DNA of 64,000 nucleotides from Leptospira sp. WS92.C1 (GCF_040833975.1 NZ_CP162130.1:3584001-3648000), one strand, 5' to 3'; positions 28,867 to 43,580 are shown, counted from the first letter of the stretch. A program made the numbers and translations. The notes: a model not told the origin generated them from the letters alone.

Positions 28867-30355
28867 GCATAACCTTACCCGCAAGTTAAAAAAACTAGCT
28901 TTTTTAGGCCATTGTTGCTTTTCTTTCCTTGGGCCTAAAGATGATCACTAAACATTGGAGTAGTACGCTCGAAACGGATTTAGATTGGATTGAAGAAGAA
29001 TTTCTGTCTCTTAGCTTGGGGGACAAGAGACTTAATAAACGATTAAAGAAAATTATCGGATCGATGTGTAACCAAACGGGCTCAAGCCTACCTGATGTTT
29101 TTGGTAATTGGTCGGGAACAAAAGCCGCCTATCGTTTTTTCTCGAACCCGAAAGTATCTCCGGATGAAATTATTGCTCCACATTCCAGAGCGACTAAAAA
29201 GCGTCTTGAAAAACAAGAAACGATTTTGGTGTTAAGCGACACAACGGAAATTTATTATCGAAATAGAAACCGAATCGAAGGTTTAGGGCCGATGAATTCC
29301 AACTTGGATCAGGGGCTTCTTTTACATCCTTCAATTGCATTTACCACAGACGGAATCCCTTTAGGAATTTTAGATTTTAAAATGTGGGCTCGCTTGAAAT
29401 TAGGCTCTAAACATTTACCAAGAGATGTAAGAAAGAGAACTCCTATTGAAAATAAGGAAAGTATAAAGTGGATTCAAGGCTACAGAACAACATGCGAATT
29501 TTCTAAAGAATCCGATGCAAAATACATATTCATCTGTGATAGAGAAGCAGATATTTTCGAACTATTTCAGGAACATATAGAGGTAGGAGAAAACGCTCCA
29601 GATCTGCTTATACGTGCGGTTTATGACAGAAAGATCGAGGGCGGTGATTATTCTTGGTCCTATCTTGAAACCTTAGAGCCGGTTGATATATATACAATCT
29701 CTGTTCCAAGAAAGAAAGGAAAGAAAGCAAGAGACGCTAAAATCGAGCTTCGATTTGAAAAATTATCAATAAAGCCCCCTCGATATAAAAAATTGGAAAA
29801 TATAGATATGTATGCGGTATCCGCAACTGAGATTGACGGATCAGAAGACGAAACAATTCAGTGGAAATTTTTAACAACAATTCCAATTAGAACTTCTGAA
29901 GATGCGAAGAACGTAATCTCTTACTATAAAAGTCGTTGGGGAATCGAAGTCTATTTCAAGATATTAAAATCTGGATGTGCAATCGAATCCACTCAATTCA
30001 AATTTGGCGATCGATTCAAGGCTTGTATTGCCATTAGCGCAATCGTCTCTAGGCGCGTAATGATGTTAACATTCTTAGGAAGGAATGTCCACGGATTAAA
30101 AGCTTCCATCATGTTTGAACCATTTGAATGGAAAGGCGCTTACTGCCGACTTTACGAAACTCCTCAACCACCAAAACAAGAACCTGATTTAGGCACTGTT
30201 TTAGAATGGATTGCAAAGTTAGGCGGACACTTAGGGCGGAAATCAGACTCACCGCCTGGACCTCTCACAATATTCAAAGGATTAATGAGAGTTATAGATC
30301 TCGGATTTATGTTTAAATTACTCACGCAGGATTAAACTTGTGGGTAAGGTTATGC
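28867..30355 (+). mobile_element. IS4-family insertion sequence, copy 2
   Basis: A 1489-bp element with the same terminal inverted repeats as copy 1 (GCATAACCTTACCC at the left end, its complement at 30342-30355), in inverse orientation to copy 1. Only a few base differences were noticed between the copies. Outer flanks on both sides match the flanks of copy 1, including a palindrome 39 bp from the 5' end. Confidence 0.9.
28941..30335 (+). CDS. IS4-family transposase, copy 2
   Basis: A 464-residue transposase, identical to copy 1 in the residues compared, except that it ends at LLTQD four residues earlier. First Asp in VLSDTTE, second in IFICDREADIFE, YREK signature present, so it looks active. 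The ATG at 28941 was chosen; a TTG four codons upstream would also read. Confidence 0.93.
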   Translation: MITKHWSSTLETDLDWIEEEFLSLSLGDKRLNKRLKKIIGSMCNQTGSSLPDVFGNWSGTKAAYRFFSNPKVSPDEIIAPHSRATKKRLEKQETILVLSDTTEIYYRNRNRIEGLGPMNSNLDQGLLLHPSIAFTTDGIPLGILDFKMWARLKLGSKHLPRDVRKRTPIENKESIKWIQGYRTTCEFSKESDAKYIFICDREADIFELFQEHIEVGENAPDLLIRAVYDRKIEGGDYSWSYLETLEPVDIYTISVPRKKGKKARDAKIELRFEKLSIKPPRYKKLENIDMYAVSATEIDGSEDETIQWKFLTTIPIRTSEDAKNVISYYKSRWGIEVYFKILKSGCAIESTQFKFGDRFKACIAISAIVSRRVMMLTFLGRNVHGLKASIMFEPFEWKGAYCRLYETPQPPKQEPDLGTVLEWIAKLGGHLGRKSDSPPGPLTIFKGLMRVIDLGFMFKLLTQD

Positions 30356-30645
30356 GCGTTTGGGTGGAGGAGGCGGGCTTGTGGGAGGAAGGCGATCGGT
30401 TTTTCTCTATCACAGAAACTGAATTGTTTCAAGAATATTTTGTGACCTATTTCTGTAGGAACTCCTACAGAAATTCTTAGATATATTTTCCTTGACCTAC
30501 TCCGATTTTGATACGAGGGCTTCAAGTCAATTCGTACGCTAACCCTTGTTTCAAGGTTCTTCTGCGATTGACAGAATTCTCAAAAAGATAGAACGTGAAT
30601 TCGAAACGTTCTTTCCGATCTTTGATACTTTACTTGAGGATTCTA
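30356..30645. other. Outer flank of IS copy 2 and promoter region of cytochrome-like gene
   Basis: Holds a GGGTGGAGGAGGCGGGC segment next to the IS, a TTTCTCTATCACAGAAA module near 30400, the palindrome at 30455-30468, and then unremarkable sequence. No gene seen. Confidence 0.5.
30455..30468. repeat. Dispersed palindrome GTAGGAACTCCTAC
   Basis: Consensus copy in the outer flank of IS copy 2. Confidence 0.75.
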
Positions 30646-31035
30646 ATGAAAAAAATCATTTCTTTTCTTTCACTTTCTATATTCGCGTTATTCGCCTTGA
30701 GCCCGTTTTCTCTCAACGCGGAACCGGAAAGAAAGATTGAGACTACTGTTCACGATTTTATGGAAGATTATCCGAAGCTGGCGATGAAGGCCGCAAAAAA
30801 AGGCAAACCCGGATACATCGAAAAGATTTTAGCGGAGATTCCCAATTTTGCGCTTGAAGAGCAAAGAGCAAAATGGACTGAAATTTCGCAGGAAGCCCTC
30901 AAGTCAAAAGACTACGAGCAATCCTGCAAATCCTGTCATAAGGAATTTAAAAAAGAATATAAGAAAACTTACAGAAAAAGACCGATTCAAGTTTCGCCTG
31001 AATTGATTTCCTATCTCAAAGAATTGAAAAAATAA
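30646..31035 (+). CDS. Exported single-haem c-type cytochrome-like protein
   Basis: A 129-residue protein with a clear signal peptide (MKKIISFLSLSIFALFALSPFSLNA) and one CxxCH haem-binding motif (CKSCH, about residues 92-96) in a helical, Lys-rich context. The helical periplasmic fold suggests a cytochrome c' / electron-transfer protein, but the axial partner residue cannot be fixed. The ATG follows TTGAGGA. A strong hairpin terminator follows at 31073. Confidence 0.8.
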   Translation: MKKIISFLSLSIFALFALSPFSLNAEPERKIETTVHDFMEDYPKLAMKAAKKGKPGYIEKILAEIPNFALEEQRAKWTEISQEALKSKDYEQSCKSCHKEFKKEYKKTYRKRPIQVSPELISYLKELKK

Positions 31036-31070
31036 TTCTTATTCAAAAGTGAAAGATAAAACCCGAACGG

Positions 31071-33134
31071 TCAATTTCCCGCTCGGGAAATTTTTTGAAC
31101 CGGCGGTTTGCCAACTTCGCCTTGTCTTTCTGCCTTTCCGTTCAAATCTAAAATCATCAGCGTTATATCGTCTTCAAATTGATCCCCTCGACCGGACCAA
31201 GATTTGACCGTATTGAATACGAGCTGATTTAACATACTTCCCGAAACACCCGAGTTGGATTTGAGAAGATCATAAAATCTTTGATAACCGAACAACTGAC
31301 CAAACTTATTCCGAGCTTCGGTAACGCCGTCAGTAAAAAGAATGATCCGATCTTCTTGTTTGATCGGAATAAGAAGCTGACCGTTTTTAAGATTTCCATC
31401 CAGACCCATGATCCAACCCGGAAGAAAGATTTCTCTAAATTCCTTTTTATCATGGTTTAAAATCGCAATCGGAGGATGACCCGCGTTGGAATACGTTATG
31501 ACACCATTGGGAATATCGATTATCAAATAAGCAGCCGTGATAAAATGTTTTCCGTATTTTCCCATCAAAGCGCGGTTCACGTTTTTTAAAAGATCAGCAG
31601 GTTCGGCCGCTTTTCTTACTTCGATCGAAAACGCAAGTTTAACCATCGAAGCGATGATCGCGGCGGGAATCCCATGTCCGGAAACATCGCTGATAAAAAC
31701 GCCTAACCTTCCGTCCCCGTAATCGTGAAAATCATAAAAATCTCCGCCGACCGAGCTTGCACATTCCATTCTGACTGAAAGTTCGATTCCCTCAACCTTG
31801 GGAAGTTTATCCGGAAGAATCGACTCCTGAAGTTCTCTCGCAATTTTGAGTTCTTGTTCGATCTCCGAAAGTTTAATCTGATTTTCATATGCATCGATAC
31901 TGGTTTGGAGACTTTCCGCTTGCAAAGATTTAAAACGATCAGCGAGAGCAAAGGAAAGAAGAGTCATTTCGAATAAGGATCCGATCAAAGATCCCCAATT
32001 CGTAAAAAGATTACTCGGTAAAATCGATAAATTTCTTAAAACCGTGATTAGGATAAAGACAACAAGAACTGACCAAGCCAAAAGAAAATAACGAGCCGGC
32101 CGGTATCCTTGTCTATAACGATCGATTCCCGCATAGATAACCACTACCGAAGTAAAAATCGGAAATAGGGTCAGAGCTTGCATATTCCAAAAATAGAACA
32201 TCGGAGAAAAAGAAAATAAGGCGCCGAGTATTCCCGGAACCATAAATGAAATCAAAATCCAATCCATGATCTTGGTCTTTCTGCCGGTGTGTAAAAAGGA
32301 TCTCGTAAACTGAATCGAAAATACGATCGCCAAATAAGCGAACGGAACAAGAAGATCGTTCCAGAGTTTTAAAGAAGAATTATAAAGATACTGTTTACCA
32401 ACCCCGGTAACGGACAACTGCCATAAACTGAAAAACAAAAGATATAAAACGTAAAACAAATATCCCGCTTCTTTAACGGTAAATAACACAAAACCGTTAT
32501 ATACAAGCATCACAAAAATCGCGCCGAAAAATAATCCGAATAAAAGATTCTGAATCTGAACACTGGCTATAAATTCGGGTGCGGTCCAAGCCTTAAAATT
32601 GAAGATTAAGGACCTGCGTGTGGATACGTGAATCAAATATTCTTCGATATTGCCGTTCTGAGAAACAAGGCGGTAGACCGGATGAAAATAACTCATCCTT
32701 TGTTCGTCTTTAATTTCCTGATATCGAATCGGAAAATTAGAAATTCTTTTATAAAGTTTAAATTCTTCGGAAGCCGGATTCGCCAATTCTAAAAACCAAG
32801 GAATAGAATGAATTTCATCCTTATCCAAACGAACGTTTATTCGAATCCAAAACGAAGATCTTGTAAATCCTATGGACAACGAGTCCTTACCCATTTGGAC
32901 CCATTCCGGATGAAAGTTCGGATTTGAAAAATCCTGGAGACCGATTTCATTTTTAGGATCCTCCAAAAGCTGAAGTTTAGTTCCTAAAAACTTCCCTTTC
33001 ATCGTTTCCGAAAGAGAGAATATCAATTCTTCCTCAACGGAAAAATTCTGTTTGGATATAGGTATAGAATCCGGGAAGATTGAAACATTCCCGATGATTA
33101 AAATGAAAAGAGGGAATAGAAATTTTAGTTTCAA
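31071..33134 (-). CDS. 7TMR-DISM receptor with SpoIIE/PP2C phosphatase output
   Basis: A 687-residue signalling protein. A signal peptide leads into a periplasmic 7TMR-DISM extracellular domain (about 30-185), then seven membrane segments (about 190-395), a short coiled coil (ELKIARELQESILPDKLP), and a SpoIIE-type Ser/Thr phosphatase (about 445-665). Conserved acidic sites are seen: GGDFYDF, FISDVSGHGIPA, and LFTDGVTEARN. Such receptors control anti-sigma-factor antagonists (RsbU-like). The start is a TTG overlapping the EVE stop, so it is the third gene of an ftsH-EVE-DISM operon. Confidence 0.88.
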   Translation of the reverse strand: MKLKFLFPLFILIIGNVSIFPDSIPISKQNFSVEEELIFSLSETMKGKFLGTKLQLLEDPKNEIGLQDFSNPNFHPEWVQMGKDSLSIGFTRSSFWIRINVRLDKDEIHSIPWFLELANPASEEFKLYKRISNFPIRYQEIKDEQRMSYFHPVYRLVSQNGNIEEYLIHVSTRRSLIFNFKAWTAPEFIASVQIQNLLFGLFFGAIFVMLVYNGFVLFTVKEAGYLFYVLYLLFFSLWQLSVTGVGKQYLYNSSLKLWNDLLVPFAYLAIVFSIQFTRSFLHTGRKTKIMDWILISFMVPGILGALFSFSPMFYFWNMQALTLFPIFTSVVVIYAGIDRYRQGYRPARYFLLAWSVLVVFILITVLRNLSILPSNLFTNWGSLIGSLFEMTLLSFALADRFKSLQAESLQTSIDAYENQIKLSEIEQELKIARELQESILPDKLPKVEGIELSVRMECASSVGGDFYDFHDYGDGRLGVFISDVSGHGIPAAIIASMVKLAFSIEVRKAAEPADLLKNVNRALMGKYGKHFITAAYLIIDIPNGVITYSNAGHPPIAILNHDKKEFREIFLPGWIMGLDGNLKNGQLLIPIKQEDRIILFTDGVTEARNKFGQLFGYQRFYDLLKSNSGVSGSMLNQLVFNTVKSWSGRGDQFEDDITLMILDLNGKAERQGEVGKPPVQKISRAGN
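31073..31096 (+). terminator. Rho-independent terminator of the cytochrome-like gene
   Basis: AATTTCCCG and CGGGAAATT form a perfect 9-bp stem with a 2-base gap (31073-31092), followed by four further T. It overlaps the last codons of the convergent DISM/SpoIIE gene. Confidence 0.8.
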
Positions 33135-33597
33135 AGTTTCACACCCGCAAGTCCCAGAATGAACTGAAACTCTGCGGGAGAAACCGGCTGAACAGAAAGA
33201 CGGGATCCTTTCTGTAGAAGCACCATGTTTTTGAGAGGTTTGTGCTTTTTCATTTCTTCCACCGTAACAGGTTCAGGGAATCTTTTCTTTAGTTTAACAT
33301 CCACCATATACCAAGTGGGTTTCTCAGGGTTACTTTTCGGATCGAAGTATTTATGAGAAGGATCAAACGAGAAATGATCCGGATATCCGGATTTTACCAC
33401 TTCAGCGATCCCCACGATACAAAGGGGTTTAACCCTACTATGGTAAAAAAGAACTAAATCCCCTTTTTTAATACTGTCACGCAAGAAATTGCGCGCCTGA
33501 TAATTTCTCACCCCTTCCCAAGGCGCCGTATGGGAAGGAGAGGAATCGAGATCGTCTATCGAAAAAGTATCAGGCTCTGTTTTGAATAACCAGTAAT

Positions 33598-33601
<4 letters not shown>
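33131..33601 (-). CDS. EVE-domain protein
   Basis: A 156-residue protein formed entirely by one EVE (DUF55) domain: [58 protein letters not shown] domains have a PUA-like fold and bind modified nucleotides or bases; the ligand here is unknown. Its start overlaps the ftsH stop (ATGA) and its stop overlaps the DISM gene start (TTGA), so all three are coupled. Confidence 0.9.
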
Positions 33602-35565
<1,964 letters not shown>

Positions 35566-35869
35566 GGAGTTCTCCTGTAACTTAGACGCCTGTGAGATAC
35601 ACCAAACAGGCAAGAGGTTCCTTCTGTTAGGATTTCACGTTTCTTCAAAAAGGCAAGGAAGAATTGATTCAAATACCCAAAAGGAAAACGGAAGAGATCA
35701 AATTCGTGCAGAATTTTTACAACACATCAAAAAATTCGATTTTCTTTATCCAAAAGCCAATTGGATCAACTTCAGTCCGTTCTCTATAAATCACTCGCAA
35801 GTTTCTGTCCCTGGCGTTCGTTAGGATTCATAGAAAGCGCCACCATTGAGTTTGTTAGGGAGTCTTATG
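35566..35869. other. 304-bp spacer between pth and ftsH
   Basis: No gene, repeat or terminator recognised. In other bacteria tilS often sits near ftsH, but no TilS motif was found here. It presumably contains the ftsH promoter. Confidence 0.35.
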
Positions 35870-36454
<585 letters not shown>

Positions 36455-36479
36455 GGATTAGACCTGGCAGAGTTCCGTC

Positions 36480-37115
36480 TTACTTCTTGCCTTTTTTACC
36501 TTTACCGTCGTCCTTAGCGCCTTGAGCTTCCGCTCTTTCGGCAGCAAGAAGGGCCTTGGTTTTGTTTACGGAAGTTACGATCGGATCACCGTTGATCAAA
36601 ATTTCCCAGCTTGCCGGAACTTTGAGTTGGCTGATCTTAATCGCATCACCCACATCCAAATCGGTGACGTCTATCGTAAGGTTTTCCACTAAATCTTCAG
36701 GAATCGTTTTTACGCGAAGCTCATGAATCAAGTGCTCGAATTGTCCGCCCGTTTTGGAACCTTTTGCAATTCCGGTGGTTTCAATTCCGATCTTTGTAAC
36801 GATCTTTTGACCTGGAACCACTTTGTAAAAGTCAACGTGACGAATTCTATCGATCTCGGGAAATCTCTGAATTTCTTTAACGAATACTTTTTGAGTTCCC
36901 TGACCTTCCACATCCAGCTCGATCAGAGTAGACTGACGAATTCCGGAGTGAACCATCTTCTCCAATTCTTTTTCGTTCACAGAACCGGAAGTTGCAACGC
37001 CGGCTCCGATTATGTTTACCGGAACCAACCCGGAAGCACGAAGACGATTGTTTTCGTTTTTACCGGTTTCCGTTCTCTTTTTAACTACGATCTTGTGAAT
37101 AGTGTTCTGGCTCAT
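36480..37115 (-). CDS. rplY: 50S ribosomal protein L25 (general stress protein Ctc)
   Basis: A 211-residue L25/Ctc-type protein that binds 5S rRNA. The N-terminal L25 domain (about 5-95) shows KKRTETGKNENNRLRASGLVPVNIIG and FPEIDRIRHVDFYKV; the C-terminal TL5-like beta domain (about 100-190) follows; the last 25 residues are Lys/Gly/Ala-rich. Length is typical of the two-domain Ctc form. Gene order glmU-prs-ctc-pth matches many bacteria. Confidence 0.95.
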   Translation of the reverse strand: MSQNTIHKIVVKKRTETGKNENNRLRASGLVPVNIIGAGVATSGSVNEKELEKMVHSGIRQSTLIELDVEGQGTQKVFVKEIQRFPEIDRIRHVDFYKVVPGQKIVTKIGIETTGIAKGSKTGGQFEHLIHELRVKTIPEDLVENLTIDVTDLDVGDAIKISQLKVPASWEILINGDPIVTSVNKTKALLAAERAEAQGAKDDGKGKKGKK

Positions 37116-37119
37116 TCTT

Positions 37120-38824
<1,705 letters not shown>

Positions 38825-38850
38825 CGTTATTAAATGTCAGTAATACAATT

Positions 38851-39866
<1,016 letters not shown>

Positions 39867-39974
39867 GTTTTTCTTTTTGTTTTTTGGAAGCGGGGAATAC
39901 AGAATTCGTCCTCCGATTATTTAATTGTTTTATAATATTCAAAATGAACGAGATCATCCGGAAATTTACGGCCA

Positions 39975-40919
39975 TCATCGAAGAATAGATTCTATCTCGC
40001 CTAAGATTCTTTTTACAAGATGAGAAGGGCTTTTGAGAATCACATTTTTTCCAAACGGAAGAATCGTCTCTAAAAACCAGCCTTCTTCCCGAATTTTCGC
40101 CTTTGATAAATGATAAACAACATTCCCCACTTCCTTGGTTTCTCCCGTCCGTTCCAGATCGAGTTTGCGGTTTAAGTTATAAAAGACTTCTTTTGTGTGC
40201 CAGATCTCCGCGACTCCGGAAGAATTTTCCTGATTCTTGCGAAACTCTTCAAACTCCTGGATATAAGCCGATTTTTTTTGTCCCGCTGGTTGAGAGATAT
40301 CGTCGGACCCGATTTTCAGAGAAAGAATATGATCCAATCGAAAGTTGCGGGGAGCGTTTCGTTCATGACAATATCCTAATAGATAATCCTCTAAAGAATG
40401 AAACAAAAACCAGGGATCCACTTTTCTTTGAAGCGGTTTTTCCTCGTTTCTCGACTGATACTCTAAAATCAGAGACTTTCGATTTCGAAGCGCTTCTTGG
40501 ATGAGAGCTTTATACGTGCCGAGCGCGTCCTGTCCCGTGATCGGCAGAATCGAGACGATCTTTTTCAGAATTTTTTCGGAAGTGAAACTCGTTTGAAGAT
40601 CTCGGTTGGTCTCGGTCGCTTCCTCTAAAACCTTTCGAAGCGCCAGCCATTCCCGAATACTCAATCGCAGACTGGAATCAAATCGAAACGGAAGAATCAA
40701 TCCGAACGTATCGGTTTCGGAATCGTAATCGACTTGAATCAGATCGGCAACATGAGGGGTCGCACCCAAAAAGAAAAGCTCGCCGAGCTGTTCTTTTAAA
40801 TCCTTCTGATTGCTCACTCCCGTAACGCTCGAAAGTTCTTCCAAGGTCATACGTTTGCCGTCCCGAAGATGACGGATCAGATTCAATTTAAAATTCAGTC
40901 GTACAGTACTGGGATTCAT
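39975..40919 (-). CDS. WYL-domain transcriptional regulator 1
   Basis: A 314-residue protein of the PafB/PafC-like WYL type: an N-terminal winged-helix-like part (GKRMTLEELSSVTGVSNQKDLKEQLGELFFLG), a linker, and a WYL domain (about 175-255; EYQSRNEEKPLQRKVDPWFLFHSLEDYLLGYCHERNAPRNFRLDHI) plus a C-terminal WCX-like extension. Such proteins respond to ligands or single-stranded DNA and often control DNA-damage genes. It is divergent from the membrane protein at 41111. A similar regulator lies at 44911. Confidence 0.82.
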   Translation of the reverse strand: MNPSTVRLNFKLNLIRHLRDGKRMTLEELSSVTGVSNQKDLKEQLGELFFLGATPHVADLIQVDYDSETDTFGLILPFRFDSSLRLSIREWLALRKVLEEATETNRDLQTSFTSEKILKKIVSILPITGQDALGTYKALIQEALRNRKSLILEYQSRNEEKPLQRKVDPWFLFHSLEDYLLGYCHERNAPRNFRLDHILSLKIGSDDISQPAGQKKSAYIQEFEEFRKNQENSSGVAEIWHTKEVFYNLNRKLDLERTGETKEVGNVVYHLSKAKIREEGWFLETILPFGKNVILKSPSHLVKRILGEIESILR

Positions 40920-41110
40920 GAAAACCTATGTCCTCAAAGGTAAAAACACGGTACTTTCTGTAAACCGGAAATGATGAATTCGTTTGAGACGATTTGTAAT
41001 TCGATTTCTTCGACCGAAGGACTGAGAAAGGACTACACTCAATAGAGTAGCGGATCCGCATCGAAGTGTAAGAGATTGACAATTTCCCTTGTTACGAAAC
41101 TTTCAAGGAG

Positions 41111-42544
41111 ATGCGAAAGATTTCACTCCTGTTGTTACTTTTTTTACCCGGATTGTATTACGTCGGAACGGTTTTAAGCTGGGACCAGAAAAAAAGGATC
41201 CCGATCACCGGCGACGAGCCGCACTATCTGATGATCGCCGAAAGTATTCTTGCCGACGGAGATTTGGATCTCAAAAACAATTACCAAGAAGATGCCATAT
41301 CAAAAAAAATCATCGGCCCCGTTGACGTAGAAAATCATACCGTTTCAAAAGACGGAAAATGGTATAGCGTCCATTCTGTCGCGGTCTCTTGGATCGCCTT
41401 ACCCGGATACGCCATTTCAGGAATCAAAGGAGCGCGCACTGCTTTGGCGATTTTTGCGGGTCTACTTCCGTTTTTATTTTATGGAATCGGCAGAAGATTC
41501 GACTTATCCAAAGAGGAATCCGTTGCCCTCAGCATTCTCTATGCAATCGGGCTTCCGTTTCCGATGGCGGCCGGACAAATTTTTCCGGACCTGCCTTCCG
41601 GAATCGGATTGACCTTTGTATTCATGATTCTGCTTTCTCTTGAATCAGACGTTCTTGAAAGAAAATTTCAAAACATTCTATTTTTTGCATGCGGTTTGGG
41701 AATCGGATTTTTAGTCTGGTTTCATATAAAAAATCTACCGGTCCTCTTTTTACTTTTTCTCTGGTTTGTTTTCAAAAAAAAATGGGATTGGAAATCCAAA
41801 GGAATCGTTATCGCGTTAGTCGCAGCTTCAATCCTCGTCTTATTTTTTTGTAATTTTTTGTGGTATGATTCGGTACTCGGCGCATTTTTTACAACTCGAA
41901 TCCATCTGCCAAAACTCGATTCCAATTTCAAACACTGGATCACCGTCGGCCCGGGTCTTTTGATGGATCGCAATCAAGGACTTTTCTTTCAAAATCCGAT
42001 GATTTGGATTCCCGGAAGTTTGGGCTGGATTCTTCTTTTCCAAAAAGAAAATTTTAGAAAGATCGGAATCCTTCTCTTCTTAATCTCGCTGACACAGTTG
42101 GGGCTCAGCGCGGGGCATTCTTGCTCGTACGGATGCCTTTCGCTTCCAGGAAGATTTCAGTGGGGTACGGCGGCAATCTGGTTTATCCCGTTTTTAAGCG
42201 GTTGGATTTTAATCAAGAATGTGTCCAAAATCGCGTCCTGGGGAATTTGCTTTGTCTACGTTTCGTATCAGATATGGATCGGAAAATTTTGGTTTGATCA
42301 TACGGCTTCCCTTTATCACGTGATGAACCCCGATCCCCAAAAAAGACCGGGATTTTTTCCGGACACGGTGCTCGTTTATTTACCCTCCTGGACAAATACC
42401 GAAAGTTCCTGGAAAACCGCCATCAACTGGGTTTGGATCTTTTTGTTTGTTTTTCCAGTTGTTGTTTTGGGCTTTTATTTTATCCGGAACAAATTCGGAT
42501 GGGGGAATGGTCTCAATCCTTTGGTTGACAGAGAAACAAAATGA
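41111..42544 (+). CDS. Polytopic membrane protein, GT-C glycosyltransferase-like
   Basis: A 477-residue inner-membrane protein with about ten hydrophobic segments. A short N-terminal span is followed by the acidic loop PITGDEPHYLMIAESILADGDLDL, the GDEPHY/D motif characteristic of GT-C glycosyltransferases (PMT/ArnT-like), where the Asp is catalytic. The last quarter has WFDHTASLYHVMNPDP and a final span. Members usually move sugars from lipid-linked donors to proteins or lipids on the periplasmic side; the substrate here is unknown. It is divergent from WYL regulator 1. Confidence 0.65.
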   Translation: MRKISLLLLLFLPGLYYVGTVLSWDQKKRIPITGDEPHYLMIAESILADGDLDLKNNYQEDAISKKIIGPVDVENHTVSKDGKWYSVHSVAVSWIALPGYAISGIKGARTALAIFAGLLPFLFYGIGRRFDLSKEESVALSILYAIGLPFPMAAGQIFPDLPSGIGLTFVFMILLSLESDVLERKFQNILFFACGLGIGFLVWFHIKNLPVLFLLFLWFVFKKKWDWKSKGIVIALVAASILVLFFCNFLWYDSVLGAFFTTRIHLPKLDSNFKHWITVGPGLLMDRNQGLFFQNPMIWIPGSLGWILLFQKENFRKIGILLFLISLTQLGLSAGHSCSYGCLSLPGRFQWGTAAIWFIPFLSGWILIKNVSKIASWGICFVYVSYQIWIGKFWFDHTASLYHVMNPDPQKRPGFFPDTVLVYLPSWTNTESSWKTAINWVWIFLFVFPVVVLGFYFIRNKFGWGNGLNPLVDRETK

Positions 42545-42584
42545 GAACCAATATCGAATGGAACTTTCAAAGAAGAGAATCAAT

Positions 42585-42872
42585 ATGAAACCGAATCAAT
42601 ACAATATTCTAAAATCCATCCTGCTATTTTCGATTTTATGGATTCCTTCTTTCGGCCATTTTGCTCAAGAAAAGGATTCGGTACCGGTAGCCGGAGCAAA
42701 AGAAAAGATGGTTTGTCAAAAAATCGAACTGATCATCAACGGGCAAGTGTATGACGATGGTCATAAATGCGTATCACAGGACGCTATTTGTTATCTCGTA
42801 GAAGGTCTTTCTTTGAGTTGTTTTGCAAATCCATATCCGGATCTATTCTTAAATAAACCGAAAACAAATTAA
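42585..42872 (+). CDS. Small exported Cys-containing protein
   Basis: A 95-residue protein with signal peptide MKPNQYNILKSILLFSILWIPSFGHFA and a mature part of about 68 residues containing four Cys (MVCQK, HKCVS, AICYL, LSCFA), which could form two disulphides. No family recognised. The ATG at 42585 was preferred for the signal peptide; an upstream ATG at 42558 is possible. A bidirectional terminator follows. Confidence 0.6.
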   Translation: MKPNQYNILKSILLFSILWIPSFGHFAQEKDSVPVAGAKEKMVCQKIELIINGQVYDDGHKCVSQDAICYLVEGLSLSCFANPYPDLFLNKPKTN

Positions 42873-42894
42873 AATCCGTTCTCCGTACAATCAA

Positions 42895-42918
42895 AAAGGC
42901 GTCTTAAAAGACGCCTTT
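42895..42918. terminator. Bidirectional terminator between convergent genes
   Basis: AAAGGCGTCTT (42895-42905) and AAGACGCCTTT (42908-42918) make a perfect 11-bp stem. On the minus strand it is followed by TTTTTG, so it chiefly serves the gene at 42954. Confidence 0.85.
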
Positions 42919-42953
42919 GTAGATCAGCATAAGAAACACAGGCTGCTTGAAGA

Positions 42954-43289
42954 TTAAAGGCTACCAAGAACGCTTTGGTATCTTTGTGCTTCTTTTTCCA
43001 AAGCTTGTGCTTGTTTCAGATATTTTTGAGATTGAGCATTGCTCGCGAGGAATTTTCCACCGGTTGATCTTTTTGCAAGTTCACGAAGCTCTTCCGCTCT
43101 CACGATTTTTTGTTGAGCAACGGCTTTCAGATAGTTTCCTACCGCAGTTTTTTGTTCTTTTGTCACTGCGCTTTCTACGATCGCTTTTTCTAAAAGCTGA
43201 TCTTCCACTTCTTCGGATACGGCAAATATAGAACCTGTCGCCAAAAGACCTAAAAGGGAAACTACAGAAATCAACTTCTTTGTTGTCAT
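42954..43289 (-). CDS. Small exported helical protein
   Basis: A 111-residue protein with signal peptide MTTKKLISVVSLLGLLATGSIFA and a mature helical part rich in Glu, Lys and Ala (KTAVGNYLKAVAQQKIVRAEELRELAKRS). No lipobox Cys, so likely periplasmic. The ATG is preceded by TGAGGTTTCAATT, a good ribosome binding site, and a strong terminator follows, which together suggest a well-expressed monocistronic gene. Family not recognised. Confidence 0.75.
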   Translation of the reverse strand: MTTKKLISVVSLLGLLATGSIFAVSEEVEDQLLEKAIVESAVTKEQKTAVGNYLKAVAQQKIVRAEELRELAKRSTGGKFLASNAQSQKYLKQAQALEKEAQRYQSVLGSL

Positions 43290-43580
43290 AATTGAAACCT
43301 CAAATGAGTTTTTATTTTTTTGAAGAACGAATCCTCAATACCAATTTGACAACCCACGAAATGAAAGAAATCAAAAAAAATCATCAAAGGCTTTTTTTCT
43401 AAAGATTTTTTATAAAAGAAATTAAAATGCTTTATAAAATTTGCATATTCTATTTTTATGATTTATTTCTAACCCTCAATGAATCAAATGAATGCAGATC
43501 CCGTAAAGTAGCTTATAGTATTTGCAAATTTTATTATGAATTTGACTGCTATCGACACAATCGAGGATTCTATGCTTAAT

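Noticed and set aside
7386..30355. Composite transposon carrying the 20-kb segment
   Set aside because: The enclosed genes are ordinary chromosomal functions without signs of transfer, and the flanks look like resident repeats; an invertible segment is the more cautious reading.
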